57,477 nt of DNA from Acholeplasmatales bacterium (GTDB taxonomy: Bacteria; Bacillota_I; Bacilli_A; Acholeplasmatales; Acholeplasmataceae). The position numbers and the translations under genes are program-made. The first letter of the stretch is position 1, and the number at the start of each line of letters is the position of its first letter. The stretch is from NCBI GenBank assembly GCA_031284745.1, contig JAITXJ010000004.1:1-57477 (forward strand), written 5' to 3'. A model generated the notes under the pieces. That model made no database searches, was not told the DNA's origin, and saw only the letters and a list, made by a program, of their open reading frames with translations. Shown here piece by piece: positions 27,109 through 35,926 of the stretch.

Positions 27109-28402
27109 TGTCCTTCCTCCTTGGCTCAAATTTGATCGGACTGCCAGTTAAAACAATTTTGCTACGAAAAAAATTATCTAAATATCGACGATAGGAAAAA
27201 TGAAAATATTTTTCCTCATTGATATAAAGATTAAAAGATGGTGGTTTAATACCACTTTGAGAAATATACGAAAATTTAACGACCCCATTATTAAATTTGT
27301 TTGGGGGGTTACTCATGGTGGCTTCCAATAATAGGGAATTTAAAATAGAAGTTTTAATAGTTGTTGTGTAAGAAGCATAGGCCTGATCAATTAATTCGAA
27401 AATCGCGGGAACTCTTTGACTATTAAGCGCACTAACCGTGATGAACTCACAGTAATCCAGATAAATAAACTTCTTTTTTAATTCCTTAATAAAACTATCA
27501 TGGGTTTTATTATCTTTTACCACTAAATCCCATTTATTAATAATTACAACACAGGCTTTGTAGTTGCTAGAAATTAAACCGCCTACATGAGTATCATCTA
27601 AAGTGATATTGGTGGCATCTAGTACCAATAGACAAACATCGCTTTGTTCGATTTGGAGAACCGTTCTTAAATAAGAATAGGTATCAAAGCCATCTTCTAA
27701 TCGTGACTTTTTTTTAATACCAGCCGTATCGACAATTGTATATAATTTATCTTTAACTTTTAAACTAATTTCAATAGCATCCGTCGTGGTTCCACTAATC
27801 GGACTCACGATGACCCGACTTTCATTTAACAAGGCATTAGTTAAACTAGATTTTCCGACATTAGGTTTACCTATTAAAGAAAATTTAATACGCTCTTCAT
27901 CATTGATGCTGGTAATATGATAATTTTCTAAGGCTTCATCTAATAATTCCGCCACATTATTGCCGTGGATACTCGATACTCCATAAACACTAAAACCAAA
28001 TTTATAAAAATCATAGATGTAACCTATCTGACTAATATCATCAATTTTATTAACGGCGATAATCACTTTCTTTTTCGTTTTATTTAATATTTTCACAATG
28101 AATTCATCATCATCAGTAATCCCCGTCGTACCATCAACCACAAAAATAATACAATCACTTTCATCGATAGCAATCTGGGCTTGAAAAGCAATTTCATCCT
28201 TAAAAGGGGCACTACTATCTAAAGTTATCCCACCAGTATCAATAAGAAAAAACTCCCTTAAAAGATAGGAAGTTTTCTTAATTATTCGATCCCTTGTCAC
28301 CCCAGGTGTATCATCGGTAATTGAGTACTTACTGCCAACAATCCGATTAAATAGGGATGATTTTCCTACATTTGGACGTCCAACAATCCCTATAACAAAC
28401 AC
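27098..28402 (-). CDS. der: Ribosome-assembly GTPase Der (EngA)
   Basis: This double GTPase is needed for 50S subunit maturation. It has two G domains, with P-loops GRPNVGKS (8-15) and GKPNVGKS (178-185), NKID and NKWD specificity motifs, and a C-terminal KH-like domain, totalling 434 residues. The start is GTG, sharing its first G with the TAG stop of the S1-like gene upstream (TAGTG). The operon order matches Bacillus. Confidence 0.96.
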   Translation of the reverse strand: MFVIGIVGRPNVGKSSLFNRIVGSKYSITDDTPGVTRDRIIKKTSYLLREFFLIDTGGITLDSSAPFKDEIAFQAQIAIDESDCIIFVVDGTTGITDDDEFIVKILNKTKKKVIIAVNKIDDISQIGYIYDFYKFGFSVYGVSSIHGNNVAELLDEALENYHITSINDEERIKFSLIGKPNVGKSSLTNALLNESRVIVSPISGTTTDAIEISLKVKDKLYTIVDTAGIKKKSRLEDGFDTYSYLRTVLQIEQSDVCLLVLDATNITLDDTHVGGLISSNYKACVVIINKWDLVVKDNKTHDSFIKELKKKFIYLDYCEFITVSALNSQRVPAIFELIDQAYASYTTTIKTSILNSLLLEATMSNPPNKFNNGVVKFSYISQSGIKPPSFNLYINEEKYFHFSYRRYLDNFFRSKIVLTGSPIKFEPRRKDNEN

Positions 28403-29913
28403 TATTTTTTTCCTTTTTTCTTTGGTGCTGAAGAAGCTTCTAATTCATCTAGCAAATGTTGATCAATGATATCCCCAATGGTAATTTCTACTTTAGGGCT
28501 TTGCTTCTCCATTTCGCGGACAGCTTCAAACTCTTTTTGTGCTTTAAGGATGCGCGCTGACAAACGTAGTACCCAATTATTCTTATTAAAATCTAAAACT
28601 TTAACCTTCAATATGTCACCAGTCTTCACTCTTGGTTCATCTTCATCAAAGTATACTTCTTTATTAGGAATTAAAATATCCAGACCTTGAACCTTCACGG
28701 TGACATCTCTTTTCGAAGTATCCACCACTTCGGCATCTATAACGCTACCAACTTCCACTTTAACCCCATCCCAAGCATTAGATTCTAAAGCTTTTAAGGA
28801 AAGAGAAATACGATTTTTATCATCTTCATAAGCAATAATAGCGGGGCTAACCTCTTGATTCTTTTGATAATTTTCTAAATTAGCTTTTTTAGGATCATAA
28901 GAGACTTGATATTTATGTAAGAAGCCAGTTAAGTCATTGCCTAAATCTACAACGATCCCAAACTCATTAACTGCGGTAATTTTACCTTTAATCACACTAC
29001 CAATCGGATGTTCTTCTTTAAACAATTGATAAGGAGTCTTGGTTAAAGCCCTGACAGAAAGAACCACCCGGTCACGATCTTCATCTTTTTCAATGACCAT
29101 GGCTTTTACTTCATCTTTTGGTTTCAAAACCTCGGTTAAATCCTCGACCTTGCTATGGGAATAATTAGCCCCACCTAAGAAGGCCATTCCATATTTAAGA
29201 TATAATAAAGCAAAACCTTTTTCTACTTTATAAACCCGAGCACTAACAATATCGCCAACCTTTAAAGAAGCAAACTCTTCTTTCTTTAAAACTTTTCGTT
29301 CTTCTTTCAGTTTAACTTCTCGTTGTTCTTTATTCTTCTCATAATCGATTCTTTTTTGTTCAATAATGGCTTTTCGGGAGCCTACGACATCATAAGCTAG
29401 ATCACTTCGAAAATTGGATTCTTTTTTTTCAGCTTTAATAATGTTTATCTCAATATTTTGTCCCTTATATTTGGGGAAATCTTTTTTATAAAAACCCTCT
29501 AAGTGCGTAGCTGGTAAAAAGATACTGATTCCATTATAATCAAGATTTAAACCATGGGTCGAAATCTGATCAACTATTTTAGCACTAACTAAAGTGGTTG
29601 TGCCAACCAAACTAGCTAAATATAAAAAACTATCTTCGCTTTTTTGTTTTTCCCGGGAAGTATAAACGACCACGGCATTGACCTGTTCGACTGTTACGGT
29701 TATTTCATCCCCACTTTGATAAACATCATGAAAGTCTTTAACCGTTTTATCACCATAATGGTCGAGATGCATCTCAAAATTGTACGCTGCTAATTTTTCA
29801 TCGTTGCTCGTCATAATTAACAAATCTTTCTCAACGCTAAAAATTGTTAAGGTGACACTCATACCAGGCCTTAAATCTTGACCTTGACCATTTTTTAATC
29901 TTTTTTTACTCAT
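28402..29913 (-). CDS. rpsA: S1-domain RNA-binding protein (ribosomal protein S1 homologue)
   Basis: This is a tandem OB-fold RNA-binding protein like Bacillus YpfD. I see about five S1 units: a degenerate one near 15-75, then about 85-155, 215-290 (VGDIVSARVYKVEKGFALL), 300-375 (GSVIKGKITAVNEFGIVV) and 388-455. A charged helical linker (about 175-212) and a lysine-rich tail (PKKKGKK) are also present. Its 503 residues exceed the roughly 400 of low-GC Gram-positive homologues. It overlaps cmk by ATGA and der by one base. Whether it works on the ribosome or in mRNA stability is open. Confidence 0.85.
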   Translation of the reverse strand: MSKKRLKNGQGQDLRPGMSVTLTIFSVEKDLLIMTSNDEKLAAYNFEMHLDHYGDKTVKDFHDVYQSGDEITVTVEQVNAVVVYTSREKQKSEDSFLYLASLVGTTTLVSAKIVDQISTHGLNLDYNGISIFLPATHLEGFYKKDFPKYKGQNIEINIIKAEKKESNFRSDLAYDVVGSRKAIIEQKRIDYEKNKEQREVKLKEERKVLKKEEFASLKVGDIVSARVYKVEKGFALLYLKYGMAFLGGANYSHSKVEDLTEVLKPKDEVKAMVIEKDEDRDRVVLSVRALTKTPYQLFKEEHPIGSVIKGKITAVNEFGIVVDLGNDLTGFLHKYQVSYDPKKANLENYQKNQEVSPAIIAYEDDKNRISLSLKALESNAWDGVKVEVGSVIDAEVVDTSKRDVTVKVQGLDILIPNKEVYFDEDEPRVKTGDILKVKVLDFNKNNWVLRLSARILKAQKEFEAVREMEKQSPKVEITIGDIIDQHLLDELEASSAPKKKGKK

Positions 29914-30584
29914 ATTTTATATTCCTCTTCTATAATACTTATTATCTTATCAACTACTTCTTGGAGAGTAGAATTGCTTGTGTCAAGAATTAAGGCATCC
30001 TTGGGTACAACTAACGGGGAGTCTTTTCTCGTCGAATCTTTATTATCTCGTTTAATAATATTCAATTCTTCATAACGCAACCGTTCCTCATTAACTTCCT
30101 GGTTCTTTTGTTTCAGTCGGCGAATAGCTCGGACACGTGAATCAGCTGTGAGGAAGATTTTAATATCAGCCTGTGGCATAACCTTGGTTCCAATATCACG
30201 ACCATCCATGATAATCTTTCCGTGGGCTAATTCTTTTTGTAAAGCCACTAACTTTTTGCGAACCGAAGAGAAACTGGAAACCAAACTAACATTATCGGTT
30301 ACTTCCTTACTTCTAATTTCTTGGGAAATATCTTTCTGATTCAAGTAAATCTTTTCCCCCGCTAATTGGAAAGTAATTTGATCAATGAAATCATAAGATG
30401 TTTCATCATCTAGGGGAAGATTATTTGAGATAGCATAATATGTTACCGCCCGATACATTGAACCAGTATCAATATGAGTGAAACCTAACTTTTTGGCAAT
30501 CAACTCACAGATGGTAGATTTTCCACTACCCGCTGGCCCATCTATGGAAATTAAAAAGTCAATTTTCTTAGTTATTCCTTCCAA
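29910..30584 (-). CDS. cmk: Cytidylate kinase
   Basis: Cmk phosphorylates CMP and dCMP. The P-loop GPAGSGKS (16-23), the substrate region DTGSMYRAVT, and DGRDIGT are all present. The apparent start is TTG 30584 with GGGAG about 9 nt upstream; no ATG lies between it and the conserved P-loop. It overlaps the S1-like gene by 4 nt and begins 35 nt after the end of rluB, so it may belong to the same transcript as the aroK-efp-rluB group. Confidence 0.94.
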   Translation of the reverse strand: MEGITKKIDFLISIDGPAGSGKSTICELIAKKLGFTHIDTGSMYRAVTYYAISNNLPLDDETSYDFIDQITFQLAGEKIYLNQKDISQEIRSKEVTDNVSLVSSFSSVRKKLVALQKELAHGKIIMDGRDIGTKVMPQADIKIFLTADSRVRAIRRLKQKNQEVNEERLRYEELNIIKRDNKDSTRKDSPLVVPKDALILDTSNSTLQEVVDKIISIIEEEYKI

Positions 30585-30619
30585 ATCCCTAAACTCCCGC
30601 TAACAATTATATCAAATTA

Positions 30620-31336
30620 TTATCTTTTTTGGCGATATAATTGTTTAACTTCATGAATTTTTAATTCACGATATTCTCCAACCTTGAGATTTTCTAAATC
30701 TAGGACATCATATCTAATCCTTTTAAGTTTAACAACTCTCAGTCCTAAACTTTCGAAGATTCTTTTAACCTCATGATTTTTGCCTTCAGTGAGAGTTATA
30801 TTAATGGTTGACACTTTTGTAGCGGAATTATATTTAATAAACTTATAATTTTTAACCGTCGCTTCATCATCAACGATATCAATGGGACGCTCTAATTTTT
30901 TGAGAATTTCTTTCGTAATAATTCCATCCACTTTAACCTGATATTCTTTTTGTACTTGATTAGATGGATGCATCAAGATATTGGCGAGATTGCCGTCATT
31001 AGTGATAATGATGGCTCCTGTCGTATCAAAGTCTAAACGACCAACCGGATATAAGCGACAATTACGAGCTTCGCTAATGCAATCTACCACCGTTTTACGG
31101 TGCTTATCATCAGCAGCGCTACTCACCACCCCGCTAGGTTTATTCAATAAGAAGTAACGGTAAGTACTCTTTTCAATCCGCTGTCCTTCCAATAAGATGA
31201 AATCGTCATTTTTGACTTCATAAGCCGGATGAAGTTCAACCTGAGCGTTAACGCTAACGGCCCCACCTTTAATTAATTCAATTAACTTTCTTCGACTATA
31301 TTTATTTGCTTCTAATAAATATTTTAAGAGGATCAT
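30620..31336 (-). CDS. rluB: 23S rRNA pseudouridine synthase B
   Basis: This is an RsuA/RluB-type enzyme making pseudouridine in 23S rRNA helix 89 (inferred from family). It has an N-terminal S4 RNA-binding domain (about 1-58), the catalytic Asp D102 in VGRLDFDTTG, and the conserved LLNKPSGVVSS segment. RsuA and RluB are hard to separate by eye; RluB is the usual assignment in Bacillota. The start overlaps the efp stop by one base (TAATG). Confidence 0.9.
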   Translation of the reverse strand: MILLKYLLEANKYSRRKLIELIKGGAVSVNAQVELHPAYEVKNDDFILLEGQRIEKSTYRYFLLNKPSGVVSSAADDKHRKTVVDCISEARNCRLYPVGRLDFDTTGAIIITNDGNLANILMHPSNQVQKEYQVKVDGIITKEILKKLERPIDIVDDEATVKNYKFIKYNSATKVSTINITLTEGKNHEVKRIFESLGLRVVKLKRIRYDVLDLENLKVGEYRELKIHEVKQLYRQKR

Positions 31337-31905
31337 TATTTGTTGTCTCGAGCAAAATATGTTCCATCGATGGTCGAAACAATGATTTTATCGCCATTTT
31401 CAATAAACATCGGTACTTTCACGAGCAATCCCGTATTGGTCATGGCGTCTTTAAGGGAATTAGTTTTCGTATTATCGCCTTTAACTCCTTCAATAGTATC
31501 GGTAACTTCTAAAGTAACTTTGTCTGGTAAGGTAACACCTAAAATTTCATTACCATTAAAAATATTAATATTAACTCCTAATCCTTCATAAATGAATTGC
31601 ATTTCATATTCGATAGTCGAAAGGGGAATTTCCACTTGTTCATAAGTTTCCATATTCATAAAAACAACATTCGCTCCATCAGCATATAAAAAATTCATCG
31701 GAGTTTTATCAATTTGGGCCCTTTCAACCCGCACTCCTGAAGGAAAAGTGTAATCAATCACCGCTCCACTACGCAAGTTTCGTAATTTGGTGCGCACAAA
31801 AGCGCCGCCCTTACCTGGTTTAACATGCATAAATTCAATGACGGTATAGATTTGACCTTCATGAATAATTGTTTGTCCTGTTTTAAAATCGTTTGTACTA
31901 ATCAT
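31336..31905 (-). CDS. efp: Translation elongation factor P
   Basis: EF-P relieves ribosomes stalled at polyproline. It has 189 residues with three beta-barrel domains; the P-site loop is HVKPGKGGAF with K32 at its tip. In Bacillus this lysine carries 5-aminopentanol. No modification enzyme (EpmA, EarP, YmfI) is found in the window. It overlaps aroQ by 8 nt and rluB by 1 nt. Confidence 0.97.
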   Translation of the reverse strand: MISTNDFKTGQTIIHEGQIYTVIEFMHVKPGKGGAFVRTKLRNLRSGAVIDYTFPSGVRVERAQIDKTPMNFLYADGANVVFMNMETYEQVEIPLSTIEYEMQFIYEGLGVNINIFNGNEILGVTLPDKVTLEVTDTIEGVKGDNTKTNSLKDAMTNTGLLVKVPMFIENGDKIIVSTIDGTYFARDNK

Positions 31906-32335
31906 ATTTCTCCCTTATTTTTAAATGTTTTATAATGTAATCTACCGCTTGTAGATAACCTAAATGATAATTCCCAGAAATTGTTAAATTAACTACTTCG
32001 GAAATATAATTTTTCTTGCGAAAATCTTCACGATTCGTAAAATCTGAAAGATGAACTTCCACTTTTAGAATATTAAGATATTCTAAGCAGTCTCTTAAGG
32101 CAATTGAAGTGTGAGTATAAGCCCCGGGGTTAATGATAATTGCCTCACCATCAAAATCTTGCAAGATATCGATCATGGTGCCTTCGTGATTGGTCTGTTT
32201 AAAGATAAAATTAATCTTTGGATAGGTTTGAGTTATTAAAGCTTCAATCTCCTCAAGCGATAAACTACCATAGATCGGTTTCGCTCGTAAATTAATCTTA
32301 TTTAAGTTGGGTCCGTTAAGAATGAGAATTTTCAT
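31898..32335 (-). CDS. aroQ: Type II 3-dehydroquinate dehydratase
   Basis: This catalyses the third step of the shikimate pathway. It has 145 residues with catalytic Y22 and R17 in the flexible loop (RAKPIYG), the NPGAYTHTS motif, and H95 in VEVHLSD. It overlaps aroK by 4 nt and efp by 8 nt. Retention of at least two shikimate genes points to aromatic amino acid or chorismate synthesis, unlike classical parasitic mycoplasmas. Confidence 0.95.
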   Translation of the reverse strand: MKILILNGPNLNKINLRAKPIYGSLSLEEIEALITQTYPKINFIFKQTNHEGTMIDILQDFDGEAIIINPGAYTHTSIALRDCLEYLNILKVEVHLSDFTNREDFRKKNYISEVVNLTISGNYHLGYLQAVDYIIKHLKIREKYD

Positions 32336-32826
32336 TGCATAGCCTTAATATAGTTGAGAATCACTTTGATGGAAGTTTCGGGATTGTAGTTATTACTTAC
32401 GATAATATCCGCAAAATCTTTATATTTCATAAATCTTTCTTGATCAAGCATTTCAATCGAAACATTTTTCATTAAAGGTCGCTTACTTTCTTCAGTTTTT
32501 AGACGTTCCGATAACACTTTAACATCAGTATCCAAAAAAATGATTAAGCCGTTTAAATATTTTTTATTATCACTATCTAAAACAACACCGCCACCGCAGG
32601 CAATAACGTAATCACCATCTTCGGGAATGTCATCTTGCAAGACTTCTTTTTCTAATTGACGAAAAAAAGCCTCACCATCTTTCGTCCAAATTTCTTCAAT
32701 AAATCGACCATTTTTCGCTTCTAAGACCTTATCTAAGTCAAGGTATCTAAATTTTAGTTCTTGCGCTAACTGCAAGCCAATAGTGGTTTTTCCTGATCCT
32801 GGTAATCCAATTAAAAATATCTTCAT
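32332..32826 (-). CDS. aroK: Shikimate kinase
   Basis: AroK phosphorylates shikimate. The P-loop GLPGSGKT (7-14), shikimate-binding DLD near residue 31, GEAFFRQLE, and the CGGGVV loop are present in a normal 164 residues. The SD GGAG and a TATAAT about 30 nt upstream mark the start of the aroK-aroQ-efp-rluB group. Confidence 0.95.
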   Translation of the reverse strand: MKIFLIGLPGSGKTTIGLQLAQELKFRYLDLDKVLEAKNGRFIEEIWTKDGEAFFRQLEKEVLQDDIPEDGDYVIACGGGVVLDSDNKKYLNGLIIFLDTDVKVLSERLKTEESKRPLMKNVSIEMLDQERFMKYKDFADIIVSNNYNPETSIKVILNYIKAMQ

Positions 32827-32890
32827 CTATACTCCAAAACACTTAAAATTATATCATAATAACGATAATAAGGGAAAATAATACTAAAAA

Positions 32891-33565
32891 TCAATCGTCT
32901 TTGTTCTTGGAAGTAGGCTTTTTTCGCCTCTGGTCTTCGGGCTCTACTGGCGAGGTAGTTGAAATATCTGAGATATAATTTTGGGGATCTGTTTGAATAT
33001 TTAGATAGTCTTCAGAAGAAGTCTCGTCGATTTTTTTGGGTTTTCTTTTCCGATAAACCACAAACTTATTAAATAAGTATTCGGTTATAAAATTAACGAC
33101 CATCGAAATGCCCTCAATAAGCCAAGCATGAATCTTATTTTCAAATGCTCGCGCAAACCATCCGGAAAGAGGAGTAAAGACTAAGTAATAAGCGGTTACT
33201 AAAGCCATTGCGAGAAAAACATTATTGGCTTCTTTGAAAGTAAATTTTCGGTTAAAAGTAAAGCTAAAGATGACACTAAAAACAATTGACAAAACATTGG
33301 AGACCCAAACCCAAGGAATTTTGATAAGATCGTTCATGATAAAAAAAGTAAAAACTTGCACTAAGGCCGCTCCTACCATAAATAAAGTAAACTTTAAAAA
33401 TTGAATAAAATTCTTCCTAGAATTGGCTTTTTTGGCGGTTTTTTCATCTACCATGTTTTCCTTCAAAATCGGTGTTGACACAAGTACGATAGGTTTGGAA
33501 GAAACGCTTGGGAGATCATTTTCGTGAGTATCATCAACTTTAATTGGTAATTTTGATTCTGGCAT
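32891..33565 (-). CDS. GtrA-like membrane protein
   Basis: This is a GtrA/DPMS-family protein with four predicted membrane helices (about 55-170: FLKFTLFMVGAALVQV onward), which in relatives moves or helps move lipid-linked sugars across the membrane. Typical motifs FNRKFTF and EYLFNKFVVYR are visible. Long hydrophilic tails on both sides (about 50 residues each, the C-terminal one Lys/Pro rich) are unusual. No glycosyltransferase partner is adjacent. It is predicted to be leaderless, with its promoter inside the 3' end of miaA. Confidence 0.85.
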   Translation of the reverse strand: MPESKLPIKVDDTHENDLPSVSSKPIVLVSTPILKENMVDEKTAKKANSRKNFIQFLKFTLFMVGAALVQVFTFFIMNDLIKIPWVWVSNVLSIVFSVIFSFTFNRKFTFKEANNVFLAMALVTAYYLVFTPLSGWFARAFENKIHAWLIEGISMVVNFITEYLFNKFVVYRKRKPKKIDETSSEDYLNIQTDPQNYISDISTTSPVEPEDQRRKKPTSKNKDD

Positions 33566-33577
33566 ACAAAGATTATA
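33566..33577 (-). promoter_or_regulatory. Leaderless promoter of the GtrA-like gene
   Basis: TATAAT on the minus strand (33572-33577) ends 6 nt before the ATG. It overlaps the miaA stop region. No SD is present. Confidence 0.55.
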
Positions 33578-34436
33578 CTACTTTATCCGAAATAAGAAAA
33601 TTATCGATTAATTTTAGAACTTTATTTTCTAAATCAGGATCTTGAGAATCAAAGATATTTAATTTAAATTGATTGACAAAAAAAGTTTTTTGCTTTTTGG
33701 CTAGTTTTAAACTTCGTTTAATAATTAGCTCTTTAGCCTTCATCAAGTCGATATCTCCTGCTAAGTAATCATAGAGTTCTTGATAGCCAATGAAGTTTAA
33801 TCGTTGGGGCAGGCCTTGAACCTCTTCTATAAATCCGTTTTGTAATTGTTCTTCTAATCTGGTTGTAAAAATCGCTCGTTGAAGTTCTCTGGGGATCTCT
33901 AAATAAATGATCAGGGGGTCATAATCTTGAAAGATCGCTAATTCTTGGGGACTATCATATTCAATACCAGAACGCAAGAGATCATAATATCTTTGCATTC
34001 TTCTTAAAGAAGCATTTGGAAAAGCAAAATTCGGATTTAAATCCCTTATTTTATGCTTAAGTTCTTCTATATCGAGACTTTCCTCACTTCTTGGTAAATC
34101 TTGGGGAAGTTGGTAATCATAAAGCAAAGCCCGAACATAAAGCGCCGAACCACCCACAATAATTGGTAAATTTAAGTTGTTGATCAGAGAACGAGCACTA
34201 GATTGAAAATCAAAAATACTATAGGGCTTGGAACTATTAAAATCAACGACATCTAGAAGATGATGTTTAACTTCCGTTTGTTCTTGAAGGCTAGGTTTAG
34301 CGGAACCAATATTTAAACCTCGATAAATACAAACACTATCAGCGTTAATTATTTCACTTTGATAATGTTTAGCTATTTTCAGGGCTAATTTAGTTTTTCC
34401 CGAAGCGGTAATACCCGCGATGATAATCATCTTCAT
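33573..34436 (-). CDS. miaA: tRNA dimethylallyltransferase
   Basis: MiaA adds the isopentenyl group to A37 of tRNAs reading UNN codons. The P-loop GITASGKT (8-15), INADSVCIYRGLNIGSAKPS, and GGSALYVRALLYDY are all family hallmarks. Its 287 residues are slightly short but complete. ATG 34436 lies 6 nt behind a TACAAT box and has no SD; a second ATG lies 6 nt further in. Confidence 0.94.
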   Translation of the reverse strand: MKMIIIAGITASGKTKLALKIAKHYQSEIINADSVCIYRGLNIGSAKPSLQEQTEVKHHLLDVVDFNSSKPYSIFDFQSSARSLINNLNLPIIVGGSALYVRALLYDYQLPQDLPRSEESLDIEELKHKIRDLNPNFAFPNASLRRMQRYYDLLRSGIEYDSPQELAIFQDYDPLIIYLEIPRELQRAIFTTRLEEQLQNGFIEEVQGLPQRLNFIGYQELYDYLAGDIDLMKAKELIIKRSLKLAKKQKTFFVNQFKLNIFDSQDPDLENKVLKLIDNFLISDKVV

Positions 34437-34480
34437 ACAAAAATTGTATCAAAAAAGCAAAAATTTAATATAATAATAGT
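34437..34480. promoter_or_regulatory. Overlapping divergent leaderless promoters of miaA and pncC
   Basis: Only 44 nt separate the two start codons. The minus-strand TACAAT (34443-34448) ends 6 nt before the miaA ATG, and the plus-strand TATAAT (34469-34474) ends 6 nt before the pncC ATG. Each -35 position would fall on or beside the other promoter's -10 box, so the two should compete for RNA polymerase. Confidence 0.6.
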
Positions 34481-34957
34481 ATGAAAGAAGGCAAAATTCT
34501 TTATGAATGGCTACTAAAAAATAATTTTACAATTACATTTGCTGAAAGCTGTACCGGGGGACTCGCGAGCCATTTGCTGACCAATATTCCCGGAGCCAGC
34601 CGCGTTTTTAACTTCAGTGTGGTTACTTACGCCAATGAAGCAAAAACTGCCTTTTTAGGAGTTGACGAACAAATTCTTACCACTCAAGGGGCGGTTTCTA
34701 AGGCTTGCGTAGAGGCGATGGCTCAAGGTATTGCAAAAGTAGCAAAATCTAACCTGAGTATAGCTATTTCTGGCTTAGCCGGTCCCACAGGAGCTACATC
34801 TAAACCCATTGGACTAGTCTACTTTGGTTATTATTTAAATGGTCAAGTCTTTTCGACCGATCACCAATTTCATGGTTCACGCCGTCATATTCAACGTTCA
34901 AGTGCTAAATTTTCCTATTATTATCTCATAAAAGAGATAATTAAGCTAAAAATATAA
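34481..34957 (+). CDS. pncC: CinA C-terminal domain protein (nicotinamide-nucleotide amidase)
   Basis: This is a stand-alone CinA C-terminal domain (PncC), which deamidates nicotinamide mononucleotide for NAD recycling. Motifs are AESCTGGL, GAVSKACVEAMAQG and GLAGPTGA. Its 158 residues match the single-domain form; the N-terminal MoaB-like half of CinA is absent. It has no SD and is predicted to be leaderless. Confidence 0.92.
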   Translation: MKEGKILYEWLLKNNFTITFAESCTGGLASHLLTNIPGASRVFNFSVVTYANEAKTAFLGVDEQILTTQGAVSKACVEAMAQGIAKVAKSNLSIAISGLAGPTGATSKPIGLVYFGYYLNGQVFSTDHQFHGSRRHIQRSSAKFSYYYLIKEIIKLKI

Positions 34958-34965
34958 AAAAGTGA

Positions 34966-34971
34966 TAAAAT
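34966..34971 (+). promoter_or_regulatory. Extended -10 of the ankyrin-plsY unit
   Basis: TGATAAAAT (core 34966-34971) lies at the end of pncC. It ends 7 nt before ATG 34979 and 4 nt before ATG 34976, and no SD is present. This favours 34979 as the start of a leaderless mRNA. Confidence 0.5.
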
Positions 34972-34978
34972 ATTAATG

Positions 34979-35926
34979 ATGAATGAAATATTTGGGAAAG
35001 TCTTAAAAAATGATATCGATTACCTAAAAGCTAACCAACTTAGCTTATTTCTGAAAGATGAACGCGGAAAGAATCTCATTCATTATGCTTGTTTAAATGA
35101 AACGACTGAAGTTTTACAATATTTAATTGATGTGGGTTTAAACGTTAATCTCCGCGATTTTTTGGGAGAGACCGCCTTATTTGATTTAGCCCGCAAGGCT
35201 AAATATAACTTTATTGTTCTTTTAATCAAAGCAGGTATTAACCTCAATAGTTATAATAATTTGGGAGAGATAGCTCTGCATTTGGCTTGTAAAAGAGGGG
35301 ATTTGGAAGTTATTAAACTCTTAATTGAAACCGGTAGCGATATTACTAAAAGAACCAACCAATTTCGATTACCGCTTCATTACGCCTTAAGTAACGATGA
35401 TGAAAAAATCTTTGAATACTTATTAAAATTGACAAATTTAGGATATCAGATCTATGATGATAAACGTAATTGTTTGTTACATTACGCGGCCTCTTATGGA
35501 AGCATGAAAATTGCTCAAAAATTAATCAATGACCAATTCGACGTTAATTATTTAAATGATTTTTATGAAACACCACTTTTTAGTGCTGTGCGTAACCAAC
35601 AAATCGAATTAGTTAAATATCTCTTAAATCAAGGAGCTTATATTGAAATAGTTAATCGTCGTTATGAATCTGTTTTAATGGTCGCTTCCCAAAGCAATCC
35701 TTCTTTGGAAAAAATCCTCCTAAACTATTTAGAAAGCCCAACTTATCAAAAATATCTAGATGATAATATTTTAACGTTTTGTATTTTAAATCGTGATTTT
35801 AAACAAGTTCAACATTTAATCTTTAATAAAAGTCCTCTTATAAAGGATAAATACCAGAAAACCGCCTTAGATTATGCTAAGCAATATGGTTTGAATAGTT
35901 TTGTTGCCATTCTTTTAATGAAATGA
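34979..35926 (+). CDS. Ankyrin-repeat protein
   Basis: This protein is built almost entirely of ankyrin repeats, about eight units with the usual LHxAxxxG and VxLLI patterns (NLIHYACLNE, ALHLACKRGDLEVIKLLIE, LLHYAASYGSMKIAQKLI, ALDYAKQYGL). There is no signal peptide or membrane segment, so it is a cytosolic binding scaffold of unknown partner. Start chosen at 34979 from promoter spacing; ATG 34976 would add one Met. Its stop overlaps the plsY start (ATGA), so the two are coupled, which may hint at a link to lipid synthesis. Confidence 0.85.
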   Translation: MNEIFGKVLKNDIDYLKANQLSLFLKDERGKNLIHYACLNETTEVLQYLIDVGLNVNLRDFLGETALFDLARKAKYNFIVLLIKAGINLNSYNNLGEIALHLACKRGDLEVIKLLIETGSDITKRTNQFRLPLHYALSNDDEKIFEYLLKLTNLGYQIYDDKRNCLLHYAASYGSMKIAQKLINDQFDVNYLNDFYETPLFSAVRNQQIELVKYLLNQGAYIEIVNRRYESVLMVASQSNPSLEKILLNYLESPTYQKYLDDNILTFCILNRDFKQVQHLIFNKSPLIKDKYQKTALDYAKQYGLNSFVAILLMK

